Source: Allorhizocola rhizosphaerae
GTDB lineage: Bacteria > Actinomycetota > Actinomycetes > Mycobacteriales > Micromonosporaceae
DNA: 54,946 bases
Assembly: GCF_003426775.1 (NCBI RefSeq)
Contig: NZ_QJUG01000021.1
Location: forward strand, 1-54,946
Direction of reading: 5' to 3'
The translations under genes were made by a program, and so were the position numbers. A model generated the notes under the pieces. The model had not been told where the DNA came from. It saw only the letters and a program-made list of their open reading frames with translations, and made no database searches. Shown here in pieces: positions 26,873 to 36,300 of the stretch (within the stretch, counting starts at the first letter, position 1; each line of letters starts with the position of its first letter).

Positions 26873-27148
26873 AGAACGACCCACGAGGTCTACCGGCTCG
26901 CCGACAAGACGCGCCGCAAGGTCCTCAACCAAACCTTCTTCGTGAAAACGTTCGTCGACATGGACGCAGGCGGACCATACATCGCCACCGACGAATGCAC
27001 CGAATCCGTCGAGCGTCTACACAACCGGGACCGGTGTGACCCTTCGCCGGCGTATCGCGATGGCGTGACCTCCCTCAATGCGGCGTCGTTCTGCAAAACG
27101 ATTCGCATTGCCGTTCTGTCACGCGAGCCGTCGTGTCCGGCCGGCTGA
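26873..27148 (+). pseudogene. Serine recombinase C-terminal remnant
   Basis: In frame from about 26879, THEVYRLADKTRRKVLNQTFFVKTFVD resembles the segment after the coiled coil of large serine recombinases (typically ...LYR.A....RR.LNQA.F). It lacks start, catalytic domain and coiled coil, and the sequence degrades after about 27030 before a TGA at 27146-27148. The homologous segment ending ...REIYRLASK is found at 52.3 kb. The rest of 26794-27239 holds nothing else I can support. Confidence 0.5.
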
Positions 27149-27239
27149 CGTCGTCACACAAGGCCATCAGCGCGCCCCGGACGTCTACCAGCTGGCCACC
27201 ACTAATGCATATGAATCCGGTGCAGAACCTCTTGCACCA

Positions 27240-28385
27240 CTAACCCGCGGGTGGCTGGTGCCAGGGCGCGGCGGTGAAGTTGAGCCGCGCCTTGTCGGCG
27301 AACCGCTGCCGGGTGACGCTTGGCAACTCGGCCGCGTTAAGCAGGCCCGCCAGCACCTCGAACACAGCGTTCGCGTCGGACTTGCCCAAGTCCAGCCGGA
27401 ATGAGCCGGGCTGGCCGATCTCGTCGAGGAAGTCGTCGCACTTGCGCTGATACGGGAAGAGGGTAAAAGGCACCCCGGCCATGTAGGCGAAGATCGCTCC
27501 GTGCAGGCGCATGTGGACGCCGAGGTCGCACTCCTTCATCTCCTGCCATATCCGGGCGACCCCGTCCCGCTCGGTCACCTCCCGCACGCCGCAGCGGTCC
27601 GTCAGCGCCGACCGAAGCCGGTGGCTCGCGTCGATGTCGCCGTGTTGCGGGTGGGTGTTGAACACGAAGATGGTGACGTCGATCGGCTCCTTCTCGGCGA
27701 GCATTCGGACTCCGTCTGTCAGTGCGCGCTCGCGCCGCAGGACCTCCTCCTCGCTCGCCTCGTAGTCCACCCCGAGCAGGGTCACCCCCAACCGCGGTCG
27801 CTGGTTGCGCGAAACCCTTGGCGCGCAAAGGTCTTCACCCAGCGCCTCGGGCAGCAGCCCGGCCAGGTCGGCGGCGACGGTGAGCGAGCCGGGGTAGCCC
27901 ATGGCGCGCAACGCCTCCGCCGACGCACTGTCACGGACCGCGACGTAGGGGATGCGGCGCAGCACCTCGACGAGGCGCCGTTCGGACGCCGCCGACACGA
28001 AGGGCCCGACCGAGACCCCGACCGCCGCGACCGGGTGACCCGTCATCCGCGCGTGCCATGAGAACAGGCGCTTCTCGCTCAGCGGACCCATCTCCCGGAA
28101 GACCGATCCGCCACCATAGACAACCATCGATGACCTTCGAAGCAGGGCAGCCTTCTGCGACAGGTTTCCGGCACGCGAGACCAGCCCGTTGGACCTGTAC
28201 CACCTTGGGTCCAGGGGGGTCCGGTCCACCGGCAGGTCGACCAGCGGCGGCGCCGCGAAGACGGGTGCCGTGGCGCCCCAGTACCGGCCCAGCGCCCAGT
28301 TCATCACCAGGCAGAACGAGTTGTCGCCGGCGTTGTCCATGCCGTAGTAGCCGATCACGAGCGGCCGGCCGGCTTCATCACTCAT
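27240..28385 (-). CDS. Polysaccharide pyruvyl transferase family protein
   Basis: 381 residues. Family traits: IGYYGMDNAGDNSFCLVMNW near the N-terminus, VVYGGGSVFREM, AVGVSVGPF, VAVRDSASAEALRAMG, then LGVTLLGVDYE, the C-terminal lobe with CDLGVHMRLHGAIFAYMAGVPFTLFPYQRKCDDFLDEIGQP. This is the CsaB/WcaK-like GT-B-related fold that attaches pyruvate ketals to sugars of wall or exopolysaccharide. It is third in the operon, overlapping the flippase gene by 8 bp, so it probably decorates the polymer made by its neighbours. Confidence 0.9.
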   Translation of the reverse strand: MSDEAGRPLVIGYYGMDNAGDNSFCLVMNWALGRYWGATAPVFAAPPLVDLPVDRTPLDPRWYRSNGLVSRAGNLSQKAALLRRSSMVVYGGGSVFREMGPLSEKRLFSWHARMTGHPVAAVGVSVGPFVSAASERRLVEVLRRIPYVAVRDSASAEALRAMGYPGSLTVAADLAGLLPEALGEDLCAPRVSRNQRPRLGVTLLGVDYEASEEEVLRRERALTDGVRMLAEKEPIDVTIFVFNTHPQHGDIDASHRLRSALTDRCGVREVTERDGVARIWQEMKECDLGVHMRLHGAIFAYMAGVPFTLFPYQRKCDDFLDEIGQPGSFRLDLGKSDANAVFEVLAGLLNAAELPSVTRQRFADKARLNFTAAPWHQPPAG

Positions 28386-29769
28386 CGGACAGACCCTTCC
28401 TCAAGCGCTGCTGGATCATTCCCCATGATGGGAGCCTGGCGCCGGAGACAACGTACTTCTTGACCGCTGTCCAAAATAGGACCAGCAGGGCGACCTCTGC
28501 CGCGACGGTGGAGGCTGCGGCTCCGAGTAGTCCGTAGCGCGGGGTCGCGATCGCCAGGCTCGCCAGATAGACCAGGGCTCCGACGCCCTGATAGGCCACC
28601 TTGCGCCGCAACTGGCGGCCGCTCGTCAGCAACGACGCCACGCTCGCCGCACCGAAGCGCAGCGGGATCGCCACGGCCAGTATCAGCAGGATCGGGACGC
28701 TGTCGCTGTACTGCTCGCCGAACAGCCGCGGGATCCCCACGGCACCGCCCACTGCCACCAGCACGGCGATCACGCAGCCAGCAATCACCATCCCGGTGGT
28801 GCCCACCCGGTACGCCAAAAGAATCATGTCCCGGTCGTTGCGCGCCCAGCGGTGCAGCTTGGCGAGGAAGTATTGCTGGTACACCACACGCGGAATGAGA
28901 TAGACCGCCATGAGGATCGACATCGGCACGGAGAACAAGGCCGCCTCCCTGGTCCCCAGGAACTCGCCGGCCACCACCGTTCCGAGGTACATCCCGACGA
29001 GATAGAAGAGGCTGCCGAGCATGAATGGGTTGGCGCTGCTGAACAGGCGGGCGTAGCGGGGCGGCGCAGCCGGGGGCGGCGGGCCGGCCGGGTGACCCTC
29101 CAGCCTCACCCGCCCAAGCCAATAGGGAACGAGCATCGGCACCGAGAGGGTCAGGGTGACCACGGCGATGAGCGCATAGCCCAGCGCGGTGTGGAGCACG
29201 GTCAGGCCGAGGGCGCCGGTCACCACGACCACGGCGATGCGGCCCAGGTGCGGCGCGAGTTGCAGGGCCGCCACCGCCTTGTACGCGCCACGCAGCTGCA
29301 ACGCCGACATTGCCAGCGCGATGAAGGCCTGCGCCGCCACCACCGGAACCAGCAGGAACTTCAGACCGGCGTCGATCGGGTACACGGGGTCGGCCAGGCC
29401 CCATAGCAGCATGACAATCATGACTACGGCGGTGGCGCCCATCACGACGCCGATCGAGCGCCGCACCCAGCGGAACGCCTTGGGCCCCTCCCGCCCGAAC
29501 CGCTGCAGCCACAGCTCGTTCACCCCGTACACGGCGAGCGGGGCGGTCAGCGAGACGAACCCCAGGACGGTCATGAGGGAGCCGAAGTCGTGCTGTGAAA
29601 GGGATCGAGCCAGCACCACCTGCGTGGCGAAGGCGGCGATGGTGACCGCGATCTGGCTCAGCCCCAGGAGGCTCAGGTTGACCACGGCGAGCCGGACGCT
29701 TCGCTGTAACCGGCCTGTTCGTACCGTCGCCGCCGGCGCCCGCGTGGTGGCCGCGCGATCAGCCGCCAA
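28378..29769 (-). CDS. Wzx-type oligosaccharide flippase (MOP superfamily)
   Basis: 463 residues from TTG 29769, overlapping the end of the polymerase-glycosyltransferase gene by 11 bp. About 12-14 hydrophobic helices in the regular spacing of MOP exporters, starting RSVRLAVVNLSLLGLSQIAVTIAAF; the conserved SLSQHDFGSLMTVLGF stretch after helix 1 is the usual Wzx pattern (A...G.Y). It should move undecaprenyl-linked repeat units to the outer face of the membrane. Operon position between polymerase and pyruvyl transferase fits this. Confidence 0.9.
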   Translation of the reverse strand: MAADRAATTRAPAATVRTGRLQRSVRLAVVNLSLLGLSQIAVTIAAFATQVVLARSLSQHDFGSLMTVLGFVSLTAPLAVYGVNELWLQRFGREGPKAFRWVRRSIGVVMGATAVVMIVMLLWGLADPVYPIDAGLKFLLVPVVAAQAFIALAMSALQLRGAYKAVAALQLAPHLGRIAVVVVTGALGLTVLHTALGYALIAVVTLTLSVPMLVPYWLGRVRLEGHPAGPPPPAAPPRYARLFSSANPFMLGSLFYLVGMYLGTVVAGEFLGTREAALFSVPMSILMAVYLIPRVVYQQYFLAKLHRWARNDRDMILLAYRVGTTGMVIAGCVIAVLVAVGGAVGIPRLFGEQYSDSVPILLILAVAIPLRFGAASVASLLTSGRQLRRKVAYQGVGALVYLASLAIATPRYGLLGAAASTVAAEVALLVLFWTAVKKYVVSGARLPSWGMIQQRLRKGLSDE

Positions 29770-32077
29770 GGCGCACCAGCCACTTGCCCAGTTCCCCCGC
29801 GGCCCGCAACATCTTGATCCTGGCGTTGCCGCCCGGGACCCGGGTGGGCCGGTAAAGATCGATCAAGTGAAACCAGATGCCGATGCCGTGCAGCCGGCGT
29901 TGGCGTGTGATGTTGCCGTCGTGCCAGTGGTACCGGACGATCGGCTCGGCCAGCCGCCGGGGGTGGATGCCGGCACGCAAGCCGCGCAGCATCAGGTCGA
30001 TGTCCTCGAACAGCCGCAGGTTCTCGTCGTAGCCACCCATGCTCAGCAGCAGGTCTCGCTGTATCGTCATCCCCGAGTGCTTGAACGGCAGGCGCGGGCG
30101 GGTCATGACGCCGCGCAGCATGCTCTGCGGCGATCTGTACTCCGGTAGCCGGATCAGCCGGCTGACCTCCTCTCCCATCTCCTGATAGTCGGCGTAGACC
30201 CACAACGAACTCGTGGCGATGAGGAAGTCGTGCAGGAGAAGCAGCGCGTCGGAGGCAAGCTCGTCATCGGAGTCGAGGACGGTGATGAAGGTACCTTTGG
30301 CCACCTTGAGCGCATGGTTGCGGGCCGGCGAGATCCCGTACTGTTCCTGGCGGAACACCCGGACCCGAAGGTCGGCCGAGTAGGGGTGCGCCGCCAGCAC
30401 TTCGGTGACCGGGATGGCCGATCCATCGTCGACGATGACCAGCTCGAAGTCGCGGAACGAATTAGCCAGGACGCTGGCAACGGCCTTCTTCAACAGCTCG
30501 GGCCGGTCGCGCACCACGATGCACACCGAGAAGAACGGGAGCGCCAGATCCGGATTGACAAGCGGCAAGACGGAGGTCTCCGCCTGACTCCGGTCAATCC
30601 TCTCGTGAGAGCCGGTCCTCTGGCGAGGTACCTCGAAATCCGGGACAGAGGTGTGCGGCGCTCCCGCCATTGTCCGCCGAATCCCAACCTGCCGAGAAAC
30701 CGGGTAATAGCCGAGGATCAGCATGTGGCAGAACAGGAACAGCCACATGAAGTACGGATAGGAGGCGGGTTTCTGCGTGAGCCCGCAGATCAGCAGCACA
30801 AGATAGAGGGTGGCCAATGCCAACCTGCCGCGGGCGGAGACCATGCGACGAGTGAACCTGTACAGGATGACAAGCATCGCCGCGGTGAGGACGACACCGG
30901 TCGCCCCCCACACCACAGCGACCCGGGCGAGATCGTTGTGCATGTCCCAGGGCTCGTAGCCAAAGCCGAAAAGCCATATGTCCCACGAGGACTTGCCGAA
31001 CGCGCGGATGGTGTCGATCCACACCGCACCGCGCCCGTTGAGGAAGCGATCCGAGCCGACATCCCAGGAGCCGACGGCCGCGAACATCACCTTGATGCGC
31101 GAGGCGAGATGATCGCCTATCACCACCACGGTGACGAGCGTGAGGGCACCCACCCCCGCGACCGACCCGATCACCGCCTTCCTGTTGAGTCGCCGCTGTC
31201 CGCGCAGGGCCAGCAGCCGGCGCCCCTCGAACAACGCGATCGTCATTGTCACGCAGATGATGGAGAGGCGGTGCGTGGAGATCACCGTGGTGCCGAACAG
31301 GACGGTGATCAGCGCATAGTGCTTGACGGCACCGAGGCGTAGCCGGTCGTAGCCCACGTAGAGCATGAAGACGCAGAAGATGAGCAGCCGGCCCAGCGAC
31401 ATCGGGTGGTGATAGCCGCCGGACGGCCGTCCCATGTAGACACCGGGCATGATGAAGAAGAACGTATACCTGACTATGCCCAGGACCTGGAGCCAGGCGA
31501 TGACGCAGTGGATCAGAGCCGCGCCGACGACCGCTAGCACGGTGTAGCGCAGCAGGTGGTCGGCGATCGCCTTGCCATACCGCACCATCACGCCGATCAG
31601 CGCAAGCGGCGCGAAGCTCACGACCAGCCGCAGCGCCTCACGTGCCACTCCGGTCGCCGGTGGGACGAACGGCCCGAACACCACCGTCCTGTGGTGCCTG
31701 AACACCTCCAGCAGCCCGTCGCGGCTTGAAATCGCCAGGTAACTGATCACCGAGAGCAGCAGCATGATCGCGATCGCGGCGAAGACGAGGAAAAGCGCCC
31801 AGGGAAGCCGTTCCGCGTCAAGCAAACCGGTCACCAGGGCTGTCACCATGAACGCCCCGCCGATCATCGTCAGGATGGTGCCGAAGTCGACCGCGTTTGC
31901 GCCCGGGTTCGCCCCTAGGATGTCAAGCAAGGGCTTCGCCGCGAGAATTGCCAGGCTAGCGATGACCGACCAAAAGGTGATGCCACGGATCGACTCCGAC
32001 TGCGCCGGGTGGTCCGATGCGGACAGAGATGGTCTCAGCTGCTTGAGTCGCAGGGCGAGGAGTGGAAGCTTCGTCAT
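29759..32077 (-). CDS. Fusion of O-antigen polymerase/ligase-like protein and GT2 glycosyltransferase
   Basis: 772 residues in one uninterrupted frame. Residues about 35-460 are a polytopic membrane part with 11 or so helices and the WaaL/Wzy_C signature: STHRLSIICV (about 267-276), NGRGAVWIDTIRAF (347-360) and MHNDLARVAVVWG (379-391). After a hydrophilic linker (about 461-512) comes a GT2 domain: FFSVCIVVRDRPELLKKAVASV, LVIVDDGS, GISPARNHAL, VLDSDDE (DxD) and MGGYDENLRLFEDIDLMLR. Polymerase and transferase are normally separate proteins. First gene of the module; no stop or shift separates the halves. Confidence 0.9.
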   Translation of the reverse strand: MTKLPLLALRLKQLRPSLSASDHPAQSESIRGITFWSVIASLAILAAKPLLDILGANPGANAVDFGTILTMIGGAFMVTALVTGLLDAERLPWALFLVFAAIAIMLLLSVISYLAISSRDGLLEVFRHHRTVVFGPFVPPATGVAREALRLVVSFAPLALIGVMVRYGKAIADHLLRYTVLAVVGAALIHCVIAWLQVLGIVRYTFFFIMPGVYMGRPSGGYHHPMSLGRLLIFCVFMLYVGYDRLRLGAVKHYALITVLFGTTVISTHRLSIICVTMTIALFEGRRLLALRGQRRLNRKAVIGSVAGVGALTLVTVVVIGDHLASRIKVMFAAVGSWDVGSDRFLNGRGAVWIDTIRAFGKSSWDIWLFGFGYEPWDMHNDLARVAVVWGATGVVLTAAMLVILYRFTRRMVSARGRLALATLYLVLLICGLTQKPASYPYFMWLFLFCHMLILGYYPVSRQVGIRRTMAGAPHTSVPDFEVPRQRTGSHERIDRSQAETSVLPLVNPDLALPFFSVCIVVRDRPELLKKAVASVLANSFRDFELVIVDDGSAIPVTEVLAAHPYSADLRVRVFRQEQYGISPARNHALKVAKGTFITVLDSDDELASDALLLLHDFLIATSSLWVYADYQEMGEEVSRLIRLPEYRSPQSMLRGVMTRPRLPFKHSGMTIQRDLLLSMGGYDENLRLFEDIDLMLRGLRAGIHPRRLAEPIVRYHWHDGNITRQRRLHGIGIWFHLIDLYRPTRVPGGNARIKMLRAAGELGKWLVRLGG

Positions 32078-32428
32078 CTACGTGAGCCCAACCAGTAGAC
32101 CCAATAAATCGGGCACACCACGGAAAGCGATGCGAGGATGCTAATCAGTAACGGTCGGCTTGAGCGCCCGACCGCATGTCACAGCCACCCATCGGCCTCC
32201 CCAGTCCAAGCATCGCGGCACACAATGCCGGCAGCGAGCGATCTACTTCGACTTTCCATATCGGATGATCTGCATTGGACGATCAGCCGAAATCTCAGCG
32301 ACTGTACAACAGTCGGACCCCGTTAGAGGCACCCTGGGCAGTTTGTCACACAGTTGTTATCACGCAAGGCTTTCACCGGCCATCGTGAGGCTTGCCAAGA
32401 CGGCCGCCGGTCAGCGAAGCTGGCCCCC
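32078..32428. other. Divergent promoter region of the polysaccharide module
   Basis: About 350 bp between the polymerase-fusion gene and the GT2 gene, with no supported gene. It is AT-richer than its surroundings, contains the palindrome at 32299-32315, and should carry promoters for both directions. TTGTCA at 32344-32349 is a possible -35 element. Confidence 0.5.
32299..32315. promoter_or_regulatory. Perfect operator-like palindrome
   Basis: CGACTGT and ACAGTCG are perfect complements around ACA. It lies about 115 bp upstream of the GT2 start and 222 bp upstream of the polymerase-fusion start, in the shared promoter region. The cognate regulator is unknown. Confidence 0.45.
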
Positions 32429-33274
32429 GTGCGTTCGACCCCGATCAGTGTGATCGTCGCCGCCTACAACGAGGCCGCCGTCATCGGTCGCTGCCTGGAC
32501 TCACTGCTCGCCGGGGCGGATCCGGGCGATCTGGAGATCATCGTGGTCGCCAACGGATGCACCGACGAGACCGCCGCGATCGCCTCCGCCCGGCCGCAGG
32601 TGAAGGTGATCGAGTTGCCGGTGGCGGGAAAGGCGTCCGCCCTCAACGCGGGCGACGCGGTCGCCTCCGGATTCCCGCGCATATACCTGGACTCCGATGT
32701 CGTCCTCACCCCCGGCGCAGCCCTTGACCTCGCCCGTGCCCTGACACCGGCCGACGGCGCGCCGGCGCCGCTGGCCGTCACCCCCCGCCGCGAACTCAAC
32801 GTCAAGGGCCGGTCCGTTATCGTGCGCGGCTTCTACGCGATCAACTCCCGGCTCCCGATCTTCAAGGACGCGCTCTTCGGCCGCGGTGTGATCGCCGTGT
32901 CATCGGCGGGCCGCGAGCGGTTCGGCGCCTTCCCTGAGCAGATGGCAGATGACCTCTTCCTCGACTCCAGGTTCACCTCGGCGGAGAAGCGGGAGGTGAA
33001 GACCGTAGTGTCGCATGTGGAGACCCCCATGCGGGCCCGTGATCTCCTGCGAGTCCAGACCCGCGTGCGGGCCGGCAACGCTCGCCTGCGCGCCATCGAC
33101 GCCAGCACGCGCCCGCCCGCCCGGTCCTCATGGCTCAAAGATGTGCTGCTTCCCAGGCCGTGGCTGCTTCCGGCCGCCGTGGCCTACCTGGCTGTGACCC
33201 TCATTGCCGCACACAAAGCCAAGCGCGCTGAGAACAATCACTGGGAGCGCGACGAGTCGACCCGCATCGGCTAG
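32429..33274 (+). CDS. Glycosyltransferase family 2 protein
   Basis: 281 residues taking GTG 32429, directly before the GT2 fold (STPISVIVAAYNEAAVIGRCLDSL); the frame is open from TTG 32354, but the extra residues look unconserved. Signature parts: EIIVVANGCTDET, GKASALNAGD, RIYLDSDVVL (DxD) and a late acceptor-site region FPEQMADDLFLDSRF. A hydrophobic segment near the C-terminus (WLLPAAVAYLAVTLIAA) probably tethers it to the membrane. Divergent from the polymerase-fusion operon and likely part of the same polysaccharide pathway. It ends in the shared hairpin at 33312. Confidence 0.88.
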   Translation: MRSTPISVIVAAYNEAAVIGRCLDSLLAGADPGDLEIIVVANGCTDETAAIASARPQVKVIELPVAGKASALNAGDAVASGFPRIYLDSDVVLTPGAALDLARALTPADGAPAPLAVTPRRELNVKGRSVIVRGFYAINSRLPIFKDALFGRGVIAVSSAGRERFGAFPEQMADDLFLDSRFTSAEKREVKTVVSHVETPMRARDLLRVQTRVRAGNARLRAIDASTRPPARSSWLKDVLLPRPWLLPAAVAYLAVTLIAAHKAKRAENNHWERDESTRIG

Positions 33275-33311
33275 TAAACCACCGGTTAGGCGAGAGTCAT
33301 ATCCGCAAGGT

Positions 33312-33345
33312 GTTGCGGGGCGATCCTTTCGGATCGCCCCGCAAC
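33312..33345. terminator. Bidirectional terminator between GT2 and RHS genes
   Basis: A perfect 15-bp stem, GTTGCGGGGCGATCC (33312-33326) and GGATCGCCCCGCAAC (33331-33345), with a TTTC loop, followed by TCTCTCT on the plus strand. It lies 37 bp after the GT2 stop and 5 bp after the stop of the minus-strand RHS gene. Confidence 0.85.
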
Positions 33346-33350
33346 TCTCT

Positions 33351-36300
33351 CTAACGGACGCTGGAGAATTCCACTCGCGACAGGATGTCGTCGGTATCGA
33401 GAGGATTCAGCGAGTACCCGTTCCACTGCGCCGGGTCGGTCAGATCCCGCAACGGGTCGACGGAGATGAACCGACCTGTGGTGGGGTCGTACTCCCGCTC
33501 ACCGAGGTGGATAAGGCCGCTGTCGTCGGCGATCCCGCCGGTATAACCCCGGGCACCCTTCCATCCGGTGGCCACGGGGCCACGCACCTGACCGTACGGC
33601 ATGCTGCGCTGCCGCATGATGGCCAGGCTGCTCGGGTCGATCTGGGCGATGGCGGTGCCGTTGTGGTCGGCGAAAATCCACCGCAGCCCAGCGCTGTCCC
33701 GGACCGCGATGCCTTCGTAGTACCGGGTGCCCGTCGGGTTGGCAGTGCCGGTCTTCACCAGCTCGGTGCCGTCGGGCAGGTACAGGATCTTCTTGTTGGG
33801 GCTGCTGGCGATGAGCCGTTTGCCGTTGGTGTCGTAGATGTAGGTGGTGGTGACACCGCCTTGCGTTACTGTGCCGAGCCGGCCTTCGGCATCCCAAGTG
33901 ATCGTCTGGGCGACGCCGTTCGGGGTGGTCCGGCTGGTGGTGTTTCCGGCCGCGTCGTAGCTGAAGGTGCGGGTCGGACCGGCCTTGGGACCGACGCCCG
34001 TGATCGTCTTGACCTGGTGCGGGGCAACCGCACCGGCGGCGCCGACAGTGTCGGTCCACGTGGTGTCCCCGGACGGGTCCTTGTCGGTCTCGCTGAGCCG
34101 GTTACCCAGTGCGTCGCGGCTCCATTGCCGCCAGTACGGGTCGGGCCCGCCACGCTGAGGTGTGGTGCACGCACCAGGTACCTGCGACCAGGCCTCATTC
34201 AGTCGCTGCAGGCTGTCATAGCGGAAGCACTCCTGCTGCTCGGGCACGGCGTTGGTGGTGCTGCGAATCGACGTGACCTTGCCGGCCGAATCGTAGAGGT
34301 ACTGGTCGTTGGCCAACCTCGAGTTTCCGTAGTCGCCCGGGACACCGGGCGTTTCGGTGTTGAGGTAGATGCTCGATAGGCGGCGGCCCGGCGCAGCGTA
34401 GTTGGCCTGGACACGGACGTGCATGCCCGCACCGCCCAGGAACCGGTTGTAGGCCAGCCCGTCGAAGAAATAGATGGTGTTATCCAGGTAAATCCCCTGG
34501 GCGGCGTTGGTGGTCAGACCTTTTGGCAGGCCGGTGATCGAGTTGTACGTCTTCGTCACCGTCTCCTGTGGCAGGCCGCCGACACCCGGGAAGGTCTGGG
34601 TGTTCAGGTCACCGTTGATGTTGTAGTTGTAGTTTGTGGTATAGGTCAGCGTCGCTCCACCCGCACCGAACCCGGGCACCGTGTAGGTGGTCGACAGCGG
34701 CCGATAGCCGTCGTCGTAGCCCGTGATGGTCTGGATGTAGCTCTGCCCGCCCTCATACCGGGTGGCCGAGACCAGCTTGCCTCGCGCAGCGCCGTCATAC
34801 GTCCACGACGCCCGCAGGTTGCCGGTGGGCGAGTCCTCCCGAAGGTGAGTGGTCCGGCCCAGACCGTCGTAGGTGTAGTGGAGAGACTCTCCTCGACCGT
34901 CCACTGTGGACAGAACCTGGCCGGCCGCGTCGTAGGTGATGGTCGAGGTACCGGCGTCCGGGTCCACGGTCCGAGTCCTACGGCCCAGCAGGTCGTAGGT
35001 GTAGGTCCAGGTGTTGTTCGCGGTGTCCTTGACCTGGGTCAGCTGACCAAGCCGGTCGTAGCCGTAGGTTGTCGTCGCCACGACAGGACCCGCCGGGGTG
35101 CCACCGGAGTGCTGGCGCAGTTCTGTCACCAGACCATGCACATCCTTGATGGTGGTCGTGGCGGTGCCGCCGGACGGCGGGGTGACAGTGACCTTCTTCT
35201 CACCGTCGTAATCGGTGACGGTCTGCCACAGCTGGCTGGCCGTGGTTCCGTCGCCGGCCCATTCCTGCTCGTTGGTGACCCGGCCCATGTTGTCGTACAC
35301 ATAGCGGGTCTGCTTCTTGGCGTCCCGGTCGTTGACCCCGCGCAATATCCCCGACGGGTCCTCGGCCCCGTACACCATGGTGGTCTTCTCGACCCGGCCG
35401 ATGCCGTTGTAGACGGTATCTTCGATCTTGGAACCGCCGGTGGTCGCGGACAGCGTCTGCTTCTGCCGCGGCCGCAGCAGGCCGTCGAAGATCTCGAACG
35501 ATTGCAGCTGCGCCCCGTTGGGCATCAACGTCTTGGTCGTCACGGTCGCCGGCGCGCCGAGGTTGTAGATGTACTCGAGATCGGGAACCACACCGGTGGT
35601 CCCGCCATTGGCCCGGTTGTTCTGCCACATCTTGGTCAACCGGCCCTGGCCGTTGTACGAGGCCAGAATCACCTTGCCGTTGACGTCGATCACCGCGGTC
35701 GGCCGGCCGTTGCGGACGTCGAGGTTGATCGCCGTGTCCCAGCGCTGGCCGTTGGCCGACGGGCCGGTGACGGTCAACTTGGTGACCGGGCCGCCGGTGG
35801 CCGGGGTGTAGGCCGTGCTGACCTGCCGGTCCAGGGCGTCGTAGGATTCCCTGATCCGGCCGTAGGTGTCAAACGTCGACCGCCCCCGCTGCTGGAAGTC
35901 ACCGGCCACCAACGGGTAGGCCGTGACCTCATCCGCGACCTGCTCGAGCGTCACCAGGCCACGAGTCGGCTCCGCCCCGTACGCCATGCCGTCGTAATGG
36001 GTCCGCGACGCCTTCAGCACGGATGCGGCGGTGAGCGTGGCGGCGCAGTTGGTGACCCACTCCTGCTTCTTCAGACCGATCAGCCACTTGGTCGTGTTGG
36101 CCGTGGCGTACTCGGTGTGGGTGCACGTGTTGTCGGCGGTGACAGCGGTGTCACCCTCATTGATCACCTTGATCGGCAAACCGTAGGTGCCCTCGTAGTC
36201 GGTGAACACCCTGGTTTCCGAGCGCACTCCACCGGACATCGTGGTGACCCGCCGCGTCTCGGCTTCCCGGACGCGGACTGTGAAGACGGGCGGGTTCGGC

